Counted from the first letter of the stretch, positions 1 to 5,672 are shown. The stretch: 5,740 nt of DNA from Muribaculaceae bacterium (GCA_029051445.1 JAIDKP010000223.1:1-5740), one strand, 5' to 3'. Program-made: numbers and translations. The notes: a model not told the origin generated them from the sequence alone.

Positions 1-23
1 TCTATAACGTTGACACGTGCCAT
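1..23 (-). CDS. Probable 5' end of a leftward gene, cut by the window edge
   Basis: Reading leftward, an ATG at 23-21 opens M-A-R-V-N-V-I and stays open to the window edge. It is preceded by an A/T-rich stretch (the complement of 24-50), as is usual for Bacteroidetes starts, and by a TAAGTTTG -7 box at 65-58. This arrangement, a promoter, a leader of about 30 nt and an ATG, suggests a real gene divergent from the TrpB2 gene. Seven codons are too few to name a product, and a chance ATG cannot be excluded. Confidence 0.4.
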
Positions 24-57
24 GAATTTTTTTAATGAGGGAAAATTTTTTCGGCTG

Positions 58-89
58 CAAACTTACCGATTTTTACTCCCTTATGTGAA
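58..89 (-). promoter_or_regulatory. Candidate leftward promoter for the gene at the left edge
   Basis: The minus strand reads TAAGTTTG at 65-58, an exact match to the Bacteroidetes -7 consensus TAnnTTTG. Twenty bases upstream, the -33 position (89-86) reads TTCA, so the TTTG element is poor. Transcription would start near 50-52, about 30 nt before the ATG at 23. The -7 box is seen; promoter activity is inferred. Confidence 0.4.
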
Positions 90-171
90 CTTGACGATGT
101 TAAAATATTAAAAACATAAAAAAGTTAAAGGAATGGGCTATATTCCGGCAGATTCTATAAGCAAGATTTAT

Positions 172-179
172 TACTTTCG
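172..179 (+). promoter_or_regulatory. Weak candidate -7 box for the TrpB2 gene
   Basis: TACTTTCG differs by one base from TAnnTTTG and lies 55 bp before the ATG at 235. No clear TTTG is found 19-21 bp upstream, so the match is weak. A GTTAAAG word at 124-130, the same word that is doubled before the rRNA promoter, lies further upstream. If this is the promoter, the in-frame ATG at 133 would be upstream of the transcript, which supports the start at 235. Confidence 0.3.
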
Positions 180-194
180 CGTAAAACTGTCGGC

Positions 195-208
195 ACCGAG
201 TCGTCGGT
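195..208 (+). other. Small hairpin in the TrpB2 gene leader
   Basis: ACCGA (195-199) and TCGGT (204-208) form a perfect 5-bp stem with a GTCG loop, 26 bp before the start codon. No U-tract follows, and no Trp-rich leader peptide or T-box element was seen, so this is not a recognised attenuator. It may be incidental. Confidence 0.3.
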
Positions 209-234
209 TACCAAAGATTTATACAATAACAATC

Positions 235-1596
235 ATGAGCAGACAGAAAAAGTATCTACTCCAAGAAGATCAGATACCTACGCAATGGTATAACATACAG
301 GCCGATATGGTCAATAAACCGATGCCTATGCTGCATCCGGCGACCCGCGAGCCCATGAAGGCTGAAGATCTTTATCCGATTTTCCCTGAGGAATGTTGCC
401 GTCAGGAACTTAATACTACCGACCGCTGGATCGACATTCCTGAGGAGGTACTTGAAAAATACAAGTTCTATCGTGCGACTCCTCTCGTGCGTGCCTATGA
501 ACTTGAAAAAGCTCTTGGCACACCGGCCCGCATATACTTCAAGAATGAAAGCACCAATCCTCAGGGCAGTCACAAAATAAACTCTGCGCTTCCGCAGTGC
601 TATTATGCTAAACAGGAGGGCACAACCAATGTCACCACCGAGACCGGCGCGGGGCAGTGGGGTGCGGCGTTGAGTTACGCGGCAAGTGTGTTCGGCCTTG
701 ATGCGGCTGTGTATCAGGTCAAGATCACGTTGCAGCAGAAGCCGTACCGCAGTATCCTTATGCGCACGTTCGGTGCTGCTGTCGAGGGATCTCCATCTAT
801 GTCGACCCGCGCGGGAAAAAATATATTGACGGTAAATCCCAATCATTCAGGGTCGCTCGGCACTGCGATATCTGAGGCAGTGGAACTCGCGACGACGACT
901 CCCAACTGTAAATACACTCTCGGATCTGTGCTCAACCATGTCACACTTCACCAGACAGTGATCGGTCTTGAGGCTGAGAAGCAGATGGAGATGACCGGAG
1001 ACTATCCCGATATTGTTATTGCCTGCTTCGGCGGCGGTTCCAACTTCGGCGGCATCGCCTTCCCCTTCATGCGCCACAACATACTCGACGGAAAGAAAAC
1101 CGAGTTTATCGCTGCTGAGCCCGCAAGCTGCCCCAAGCTCACTCGCGGCGAGTTCCGTTACGACTTCGGTGATGAGGCCGGCTATACACCTCTTCTTCCT
1201 ATGTTTACTCTGGGGCACAATTTCCGTCCTGCCAATATCCATGCCGGCGGTCTGCGTTACCACGGCGCAGGCACAATTGTGAGCCAGCTGATCAAGGACG
1301 GACTCATGCACGGCGTCGACATCCCGCAGCTTGAGTCCTTTGAGGCAGGAGTCCTCTTTGCGCGCACAGAGGGTATAATTCCTGCTCCTGAGAGCTGCCA
1401 TGCCATTGCCGCCACTATCCGCGAGGCCAAGAAGTGCAAGGAGACAGGTGAGGAGAAAGTTATCCTATTCAATCTCTCGGGTCACGGACTCATCGACATG
1501 CCTTCCTACAACCAGTATATCAACGGTGACCTCCAGAACTTTGAGATCACCGACGAAGAGATCAAGGCTAACCTTTCAGAGGTGCCTGAAATCTGA
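235..1596 (+). CDS. trpB: Tryptophan synthase beta chain, TrpB2 type (PLP-dependent)
   Basis: This 453-residue cytoplasmic enzyme joins indole and L-serine to make tryptophan using pyridoxal phosphate. GSHKINSA (111-118) carries the Schiff-base lysine K114; ETGAGQWG (135-142) carries the catalytic glutamate E135; GGGSN (266-270) is the cofactor phosphate loop; LSGHG (414-418) is the C-terminal cofactor region. QWG rather than QHG, the long N-terminal region before the lysine, the inserts and the length (about 450 versus about 400 residues) mark the TrpB2 subfamily, not the classical TrpA partner. An in-frame ATG at 133 would add 34 residues (MGYIPADS...) unlike the family and spanning the likely promoter and leader, so I start at 235, where MSRQKKYLLQEDQIPTQWYN matches typical TrpB2 N termini. 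No trpA or other trp gene is adjacent. It may salvage free indole; that role is inference. Confidence 0.93.
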   Translation: MSRQKKYLLQEDQIPTQWYNIQADMVNKPMPMLHPATREPMKAEDLYPIFPEECCRQELNTTDRWIDIPEEVLEKYKFYRATPLVRAYELEKALGTPARIYFKNESTNPQGSHKINSALPQCYYAKQEGTTNVTTETGAGQWGAALSYAASVFGLDAAVYQVKITLQQKPYRSILMRTFGAAVEGSPSMSTRAGKNILTVNPNHSGSLGTAISEAVELATTTPNCKYTLGSVLNHVTLHQTVIGLEAEKQMEMTGDYPDIVIACFGGGSNFGGIAFPFMRHNILDGKKTEFIAAEPASCPKLTRGEFRYDFGDEAGYTPLLPMFTLGHNFRPANIHAGGLRYHGAGTIVSQLIKDGLMHGVDIPQLESFEAGVLFARTEGIIPAPESCHAIAATIREAKKCKETGEEKVILFNLSGHGLIDMPSYNQYINGDLQNFEITDEEIKANLSEVPEI

Positions 1597-1603
1597 TTAT
1601 TTC

Positions 1604-1623
1604 ACACCGTCGAGGACGGCTGT
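1604..1623 (+). other. Hairpin just after the TrpB2 stop codon
   Basis: CCGTC (1607-1611) and GACGG (1615-1619) form a perfect stem with a GAG loop. ACA (1604-1606) and TGT (1621-1623) extend it across a bulged C1620. It is followed by A-rich rather than T-rich sequence on the plus strand. It may protect the mRNA 3' end or help the adjacent terminator. Confidence 0.35.
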
Positions 1624-1680
1624 AAAAAGCAAGCCCCACATCGAGCCGCATTCACGGCAAGGTGTGGGGACTTTTGTTTG
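1624..1680. terminator. Probable bidirectional terminator between convergent genes
   Basis: CCCCACA (1634-1640) pairs perfectly with TGTGGGG (1663-1669), extended inward by a T-G and a C-G pair, with an inner GCCG/CGGC stem (1645-1648, 1655-1658). On the right is a T-rich tail (1672-1680), and on the left AAAAAG (1624-1629) gives a U-run for leftward transcripts. It sits in the 117-bp gap between the TrpB2 gene and the leftward four-gene operon, so it can end both. Confidence 0.8.
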
Positions 1681-1713
1681 TTGAGGTTTCTTGGTCTTGA
1701 CTGAAGTCGGATA

Positions 1714-2463
1714 TTATTCGGGTATGGATACGGTGACGATGATCGGGCGGTGATCTGACATGGCCGGCTCGTCGATCACTCCGGGATTTTCTGCAATGAC
1801 ACTGACACCGTTGGGGTTGTAGGACATCACATAGTCAATGACTACGTTGGGGGTGTCGGCAGGGAAGGTCGGTGCGGTTGTCTCTGTGAGTGGAGTGAAG
1901 TCGGTAGTGATATCCTTTATAAACTGCGACTCTGGCTTTGCGTTAAAGTCTCCGGCAATATAGAATGGTTTGTCGTATTCTTTTGCCAGACTGCGTATGA
2001 TTTCTGCCGAGGCGTTTCGGTCGTCCTCGGTGAGCGACAGGTGGGTGCACGCAAAGGCGTATTCCGGGAATTCAGCTATGATGATTGCTCTCTGTTCCTC
2101 GCGTCCGGGAAGTGCATGGCGTTTTATCGAGATCGGTTCCTCTTTGCAGAGCAGCCCTATGCCGTATTTGCCTCCGCGGTAATCGATGGCCGGGGCGTAG
2201 TAGTCGTTCATTCCGGCGGCTTTGGCTATCTCGCCGAGCACATAGACACCTTCACTGCGCGTTGTGGCACTGTCGATCTCCTGTATGGCGACAACATCGG
2301 GGTTGTGCGATTTGATCATCTCGCCTATACGGGCGTAGTCGGTCACTTCGTCAAGTCCGATGCCGTTGTGGATGTTATACGACATCATTTTCACTGTTGT
2401 CGGTTCTGAACAGGATGCCAGTGCGGCGATTGCGGCTGCCGCCATAAGGATTGTCTTTTTCAT
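1714..2463 (-). CDS. Endonuclease/exonuclease/phosphatase-family lipoprotein
   Basis: The 249-residue product is a predicted lipoprotein: a short KK-containing N terminus, an Ala-rich hydrophobic stretch and a lipobox ALASC, giving lipidated C18. The remainder is one EEP (DNase I-like) metal-dependent hydrolase domain. Visible catalytic motifs are YNIHNG with N30, AIQEID with E62, CTHLSL with H141, GDFNAKP with D172 and N174, IDYV with D210, and MSDHRP with D237 and H238. All key residues are present, so it should be active. It should act outside the cytoplasm, anchored to a membrane. Family members cleave nucleic acids, phosphoinositides, sphingomyelin or other phosphoesters, and the substrate cannot be told here. 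Residues after the cysteine (SEP) hold one acid, a weak version of the Bacteroidetes lipoprotein surface-export signal. It is the last gene of the operon, 22 bp after pdxB. Confidence 0.9.
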   Translation of the reverse strand: MKKTILMAAAAIAALASCSEPTTVKMMSYNIHNGIGLDEVTDYARIGEMIKSHNPDVVAIQEIDSATTRSEGVYVLGEIAKAAGMNDYYAPAIDYRGGKYGIGLLCKEEPISIKRHALPGREEQRAIIIAEFPEYAFACTHLSLTEDDRNASAEIIRSLAKEYDKPFYIAGDFNAKPESQFIKDITTDFTPLTETTAPTFPADTPNVVIDYVMSYNPNGVSVIAENPGVIDEPAMSDHRPIIVTVSIPE

Positions 2464-2485
2464 GTTCTGTAATGTGATGTGTCGG

Positions 2486-3526
2486 TTAGATCACTTCGTT
2501 GCGCAGATTGTAGTTGTTGCGCAGATTCTCAAATTCTTCGGGGTTGGTCTTCAGTGTCATGGTGTCGGCCATGATGTCGTAGGAACCGGATATTTTTTCC
2601 AGAGATATGTGAGAGGGAGTTCCCCGGGGAATGTTTATCCACTGTCCGGAAGAATCGCGGATAATGTGTGACATGTCGAGCTCGATGGGTGTTTCGGGAT
2701 CAAGCACGTTGTCGACGGCTCCGGCTGCCATGGCGGTTGCTCTTATTTTGCCTTCAAGGGAGTATCCGGCAATGTGCGGAGTCGCGATGGTGGCTCTGTC
2801 AAGCAGTGTCAGGTCAATGTCGGGCTCACCCTCCCAACAGTCGATCATTGCACCGGCGATATTGTCGCTGTCGAGTACATCCAGTAGTGCCCGGGTGTCG
2901 GTGACCGGCCCGCGAGCGGCATTCAGGATGTAGGGTCGTCGTTTTAGTGCGTCGAAGAATGCAGGACCGGCAAGATGGAATGTCGCATCGGGGCCTTGTG
3001 TCGTCAAAGGGGTGTGGAATGTGATGATATCGGCTCTCTCTGCGATTTCCGATAGGTCGCAGAAGTCGCCGCCCTCGGCTCTATGTCTTGGCGGGTCGCA
3101 TGCAAGTGTGTTAAAGCCCAGGGTTTTGCTCCATTGACGGACTATTGATCCGACATTTCCTACTCCTATGATTCCAATAGTAGGGTTTTCCGGCAGAGTC
3201 TGTATTGATGCTATTGCGGCAAAGACCCATTGCGCTACAGCCGGGGCGTTGCATCCAGGTGCGTTCGATACAGCTATGCCGTTGGCTTTGCACCATGCCA
3301 GATCTATATGGTCGGTGCCTATTGTGGCGGTTGCCACGATCTTGCATTTTGATCCTTCGAGCAGCAGGCTGTCGACTTTGGTGCGGGTTCTTATTATCAG
3401 GGCATCGGCATCGGCGGCAGTGTCGCGGGTGATGCGGTCGGCCGGTAATGGACGCAGGTTGTATTTTTTGCCGAGAAGTTGGGCAACGAATGGCACTTTC
3501 TCGTCGTAGACAATTGTTTTCTTCAT
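2486..3526 (-). CDS. pdxB: 4-phosphoerythronate dehydrogenase (vitamin B6 synthesis)
   Basis: This 346-residue cytoplasmic NAD-dependent enzyme oxidises 4-phospho-D-erythronate to 2-oxo-3-hydroxy-4-phosphobutanoate, the second step of the deoxyxylulose-phosphate-dependent route to pyridoxal phosphate. It is a D-2-hydroxyacid dehydrogenase. The Rossmann motif is GVGNVG (121-126), followed by CDPPR (143-147), whose Asp binds NAD. Catalytic residues are R205 in NAARG, E234 in WEGEP and H251 in [25 protein letters not shown] and [10 protein letters not shown], together with the C-terminal YDIMADT and LRNNY segment, are typical of PdxB rather than SerA. The length is slightly shorter than the roughly 380 residues of the Escherichia coli enzyme but includes the C-terminal dimerisation region. 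Its ATG overlaps the thyA stop as ATGA, implying translational coupling. Confidence 0.93.
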   Translation of the reverse strand: MKKTIVYDEKVPFVAQLLGKKYNLRPLPADRITRDTAADADALIIRTRTKVDSLLLEGSKCKIVATATIGTDHIDLAWCKANGIAVSNAPGCNAPAVAQWVFAAIASIQTLPENPTIGIIGVGNVGSIVRQWSKTLGFNTLACDPPRHRAEGGDFCDLSEIAERADIITFHTPLTTQGPDATFHLAGPAFFDALKRRPYILNAARGPVTDTRALLDVLDSDNIAGAMIDCWEGEPDIDLTLLDRATIATPHIAGYSLEGKIRATAMAAGAVDNVLDPETPIELDMSHIIRDSSGQWINIPRGTPSHISLEKISGSYDIMADTMTLKTNPEEFENLRNNYNLRNEVI

Positions 3527-4317
3527 ACCGATACTTTGGCGGCGATGTGGGGGTGCGGGTCGTATCCCTCCAGTTCGAAATCCTCATATTTGAAGTCAAA
3601 GATGGATTTCACTTCGGGATTGATCTTCATCGTGGGCAGTTTGCGCGGTTCGCGTGTGAGCTGGAGGCGAGCCTGGTCGATATGGTTGAGGTAGACATGT
3701 GTGTCGCCGAGTGTGTGGATGAATTCTCCCGGTTGCAGGCCGCATACCTGCGCCATCATCATGGTGAGCAACGCGTAGGACGCGATGTTGAACGGCACGC
3801 CGAGAAACGTGTCGGCACTGCGCTGGTAGAGCTGCAGCGACAGGCGTCCGTCAGCGACATAGAACTGGAAGAATGCGTGGCATGGCGGCAATGCCATGTT
3901 TGGCAGGTCGGCGACGTTCCATGCACTCACGATTATGCGCCGCGAGTCGGGGTTGCTTTTTATGTCATTGACCGCCTGTGATATCTGATCGATGGTTCCG
4001 CCATTATAGTCGGGCCACGAGCGCCACTGGTAGCCGTAGATGTGGCCGAGATCGCCATCTTCGCGCGCCCATTCGTTCCAGATCCTCACACCGTTGTCTT
4101 GTAGGTATTTGACGTTGGTGTCACCTTTCAGGAACCATAGAAGCTCGTGTATGATGGATTTTAGATGCAGTTTTTTTGTTGTCAGTAGGGGGAATCCCTC
4201 CGACAGGTCAAACCGCATCTGTCGGCCGAAGACGCTGCGCATGCCGGTTCCGGTGCGGTCATGTTTGTCGGTTCCGTTCTCTAATATGTCGTTCAGGAGT
4301 TCAAGATATTGTTTCAT
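3523..4317 (-). CDS. thyA: Thymidylate synthase ThyA
   Basis: ThyA methylates dUMP to dTMP with 5,10-methylenetetrahydrofolate as both carbon donor and reductant, releasing dihydrofolate; it is a cytoplasmic homodimer. The product is 264 residues, the same length as Escherichia coli ThyA, and appears colinear with it. The nucleophile is C146 in [12 protein letters not shown]. Phosphate-binding arginines are R21, R126, R127 and R166; E58 ([11 protein letters not shown]) and W80 are in place; [18 protein letters not shown] contains D169 and N177; H207 and Y209 in GDTHVYLNH contact the nucleotide. It begins 6 bp after the stop of the Fe-S protein gene and overlaps pdxB by 4 bp. The dihydrofolate reductase gene folA, a frequent partner in Bacteroidetes, is not adjacent. 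Confidence 0.98.
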   Translation of the reverse strand: MKQYLELLNDILENGTDKHDRTGTGMRSVFGRQMRFDLSEGFPLLTTKKLHLKSIIHELLWFLKGDTNVKYLQDNGVRIWNEWAREDGDLGHIYGYQWRSWPDYNGGTIDQISQAVNDIKSNPDSRRIIVSAWNVADLPNMALPPCHAFFQFYVADGRLSLQLYQRSADTFLGVPFNIASYALLTMMMAQVCGLQPGEFIHTLGDTHVYLNHIDQARLQLTREPRKLPTMKINPEVKSIFDFKYEDFELEGYDPHPHIAAKVSV

Positions 4318-4323
4318 ATGTAG

Positions 4324-5127
4324 TTATGTTGCCATTAGAGGTTTTTGCAGCCTATGTCGGCTTGATGTATATGCTATTGCGTTGTTGGGGCATGCTGCTG
4401 CGCAGTTCATACATACGACGCACCGGCTTGTGTCGATCGTGTGGCTTTCAGAGTCGATGCAGGAGCTTTTGCAGACATCCACACATTTCAGGCATCCGGT
4501 GCACAAGTCGGTGTTTATGTCCATGCGCATCACTGAGTATCGGCTTATAACACCGAGTGTGGTTCCTACGGGGCACACCGTGTTGCACAGAAGTCTTCCT
4601 GCGCGTCCGGAAATGCATGTGATTATGGCGAGTGTTATAATTGCTTCTGCTGCTATCCCGGCTCCGACGGCGGCCGCGCCAAGAGTGCATACTGGCATAA
4701 TTGTGCCTTCTACTATTATGTTGAAATTGAAAAAAGGGTCAAGAAGCGTTACTATAAGGCCGTTTCCTATAATAATTCCTCCGGCTGTGATCAGTAGAAA
4801 TATGGAGCGGGTGCCGTTGTGCGGTCTGCGGAAGCGGTATCTGTGTTTTCTTTGTGTTGTGCGTCGGGCGATGTAGGAGATCATGTCCTGCATTGTTCCG
4901 AGCGGGCATACGGTGGAACAATAAATGCGCCCGAATACAAATGTCAGAAGCAGCCATCCCGCAATAAGCGGAATGCTTCCCGATAGAATTAGAGTGATGA
5001 TCTGTATTTTGCATATCCATCCGGCGTTTACGGCAATGCCGGTTGTTGTTGCAGCCGCAGCGAAAAACGCAACGGTAACAAGTCCTACCGAAATGGCTAT
5101 GCGTGTATTTTTTAGGGATACGTACAT
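4324..5127 (-). CDS. NapH-like membrane protein with two [4Fe-4S] clusters
   Basis: The 267-residue product is a predicted inner-membrane electron-transfer protein. Four hydrophobic segments lie at about 8-32, 41-65, 109-131 and 145-172. After segments 2 and 4 come the paired motifs GRIYCSTVCPLG (C70, C74) and GRLLCNTVCPVG (C181, C185), the CxxxCP signature of the NapH/YccM/RdxA group. The C-terminal soluble part is a two-cluster ferredoxin: C209, C212, C215 and C219 in CTGCLKCVDVCK, and C236, C239, C242 and C246 in CVVCMNCAAACP. Relatives pass electrons between quinol or other membrane donors and a partner, but no partner enzyme is encoded in this window, so its role is unknown. It is the first gene of the leftward operon; its ATG at 5127 follows an A-rich leader and a good -7 box. 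Confidence 0.88.
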   Translation of the reverse strand: MYVSLKNTRIAISVGLVTVAFFAAAATTTGIAVNAGWICKIQIITLILSGSIPLIAGWLLLTFVFGRIYCSTVCPLGTMQDMISYIARRTTQRKHRYRFRRPHNGTRSIFLLITAGGIIIGNGLIVTLLDPFFNFNIIVEGTIMPVCTLGAAAVGAGIAAEAIITLAIITCISGRAGRLLCNTVCPVGTTLGVISRYSVMRMDINTDLCTGCLKCVDVCKSSCIDSESHTIDTSRCVVCMNCAAACPNNAIAYTSSRHRLQKPLMAT

Positions 5128-5153
5128 TGTTTTCTTTTTGTAGGCTTTATCAG

Positions 5154-5185
5154 CAAAGATAGGAATATTTGTGTGTAATTGGAAA
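5154..5185 (-). promoter_or_regulatory. Promoter of the Fe-S/thyA/pdxB/EEP operon
   Basis: On the minus strand TATCTTTG at 5161-5154 matches TAnnTTTG exactly. Twenty bases upstream the -33 element reads TTTC (5185-5182), one base from TTTG. The inferred start near 5147 gives a leader of about 20 nt that is A-rich just before the ATG at 5127. It is the only convincing promoter seen for the four leftward genes. Confidence 0.65.
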
Positions 5186-5201
5186 TAAAATACTAATTTT
5201 G
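5168..5201 (+). promoter_or_regulatory. Candidate upstream rRNA promoter P1
   Basis: TTTG at 5168-5171 and TAATTTTG at 5194-5201 match the two Bacteroidetes promoter elements, with a 22-bp spacer that is a little long. It points toward the 16S gene and would start near 5207. Its -33 region interleaves with that of the leftward operon promoter, so the two may compete. Confidence 0.4.
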
Positions 5202-5257
5202 TGGTGCTTCGGTGTGTGTTGCGGTGTTTTTGTGTGTTGTTTTCGGGCGGGGTAAGA

Positions 5258-5274
5258 GTTAAAGGGTGTTAAAG
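5258..5274 (+). repeat. Two GTTAAAG direct repeats one helical turn apart
   Basis: GTTAAAG occurs at 5258-5264 and 5268-5274, exactly 10 bp apart, ending 2 bp before the -33 element of P2. The phasing places both on one face of the DNA, as expected for an upstream activator or UP-like element. The same word occurs at 124-130 before the TrpB2 gene. Function is inferred. Confidence 0.5.
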
Positions 5275-5276
5275 CA

Positions 5277-5308
5277 TTTGCATGTTATAAAACATGTTTT
5301 TACCTTTG
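5277..5308 (+). promoter_or_regulatory. Main rRNA operon promoter P2
   Basis: TTTG (5277-5280) and TACCTTTG (5301-5308) are exact matches to the Bacteroidetes -33 and -7 elements with a 20-bp spacer. The following CATCGCTTTT resembles the start region of other Bacteroidales rRNA transcripts. Transcription should begin at about 5312-5315, roughly 360 nt before the mature 16S. The spacer holds a perfect inverted repeat and two GTTAAAG words lie immediately upstream. Confidence 0.8.
5281..5296 (+). repeat. Perfect inverted repeat in the P2 spacer
   Basis: CATGTT (5281-5286) and AACATG (5291-5296) are perfect inverted copies around ATAA. The element fills most of the spacer between the -33 and -7 boxes, where a bound dimeric regulator would block or remodel polymerase binding. 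No regulator is identified; a chance palindrome is possible in this AT-rich DNA. Confidence 0.5.
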
Positions 5309-5330
5309 CATCGCTTTTCCGGGAGAACGA

Positions 5331-5346
5331 CACCGCAGCGGCGGTG
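5331..5346 (+). other. GC-rich hairpin near the rRNA transcript start
   Basis: CACCGC (5331-5336) pairs perfectly with GCGGTG (5341-5346) around an AGCG loop, about 17-33 nt into the predicted transcript. No T-run follows, so it is not an intrinsic terminator. It may stabilise the leader or affect early elongation. Confidence 0.5.
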
Positions 5347-5463
5347 CTCACGGATCGAGCTAAAAGAGAAGATTGAAAAGAGTTACAATAGACGAAGTAG
5401 TACAAGAGAGCCGTGGCCGTCGTCAGATTCTGGCCGGTCACAGTATAAACTCTGTCAAATTCT

Positions 5464-5587
5464 GTCAGCGCAATAAATCAAGACAAGCGGAACCATCCTC
5501 TTGATGGCTAAGGACCGTCAGCGGTGATGATAGATAGACGCGTGAAGGCAATAAATAGAATATCGGATTCTGTTGTTTGCGTCAGCG
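5464..5587 (+). repeat. Three dispersed GTCAGCG words in the rRNA leader
   Basis: GTCAGCG occurs at 5464-5470, 5517-5523 and 5581-5587. The last two extend to CGTCAGCG followed by (G)TGAT and are 64 bp apart. A separate TCTGTCA pair at 5451-5457 and 5461-5467 is 10 bp apart and runs into the first copy. The meaning is unknown; they could be protein-binding sites on leader RNA or remnants of duplication. Confidence 0.4.
5477..5507 (+). other. Two mutually exclusive hairpins in the rRNA leader
   Basis: ATCAAGA (5477-5483) pairs perfectly with TCTTGAT (5499-5505) around a 15-nt loop. Alternatively CCATC (5493-5497) pairs with GATGG (5503-5507) around CTCTT. The two share GAT at 5503-5505 and cannot coexist. 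Neither is followed by a U-tract, so this is not a classical attenuator. Confidence 0.4.
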
Positions 5588-5626
5588 TGATCGATCAGAT
5601 CTTCTGTGGCAAGAACAGATCCTTTG

Positions 5627-5671
5627 GTTTGCCTTACTTGAATCTTGAAAAAGAAAAAATGTAAGATAAAC
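5627..5671 (+). other. Stem-loop abutting the 16S 5' end
   Basis: GTTT (5627-5630) and CTTAC (5633-5637) pair with AAAC (5668-5671) and GTAAG (5661-5665) across a 2x2 internal loop, enclosing a 23-nt A-rich loop. The stem base ends one base before the inferred mature 16S start at 5673, suggesting a part in 5' end maturation. Confidence 0.4.
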
Positions 5672-5672
5672 A

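Larger units (their letters stand above)
5313..5672 (+). other. Leader (external transcribed spacer) of the rRNA operon
   Basis: About 360 nt lie between the inferred P2 start and the mature 16S end, with no credible protein gene and no tRNA. It contains a GC-rich hairpin near its start (5331-5346), a 7-bp stem with one G-U pair (GTGGCCG 5413-5419 with CGGTCAC 5435-5441), alternative hairpins (5477-5507), repeated GTCAGCG words and a stem adjoining the 16S end (5627-5671). Such leaders normally carry antitermination and processing signals. I could not assign boxA with confidence, and the RNase III stem partner would lie beyond the window. Confidence 0.7.

Noticed and set aside
91..119. TTGACG resembling a sigma-70 -35 box upstream of the TrpB2 gene
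   Set aside because: Bacteroidetes use a different promoter consensus, and no matching -10 box lies at the right distance.
133..234. Upstream in-frame ATG at 133 extending the TrpB2 protein by 34 residues
   Set aside because: The extension does not resemble TrpB2 N termini, covers the probable promoter and leader hairpin, and the family-like sequence begins at the ATG at 235.
180..234. Tryptophan attenuator or T-box before the TrpB2 gene
   Set aside because: The leader is only about 50 nt, has no Trp codon run, no T-box sequence and no terminator hairpin.
256..1401. Long minus-strand open frames (196 and 184 codons) opposite the TrpB2 gene
   Set aside because: They lie entirely antisense to a strongly recognised enzyme, resemble no known family and have Arg/His/Ser-rich shadow composition.
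3448..4876. Plus-strand open frames of 177 and 278 codons
   Set aside because: They are antisense to parts of pdxB, thyA and the Fe-S gene, cross gene boundaries and have no recognisable domain.
5504..5527. Short reading frame MAKDRQR in the rRNA leader
   Set aside because: Seven codons with no initiation context inside a non-coding rRNA leader; better seen as chance.
5588..5621. Palindrome TGATCGATCA and four GATC sites in 33 bases
   Set aside because: Short, built from one self-complementary tetramer, and no Dam-like methylase or related function is visible; likely compositional.
5617..5630. Possible boxA antitermination element (AGATCCTTTGGTTT)
   Set aside because: It shares only CTTT and a few bases with known boxA forms; not enough to call.
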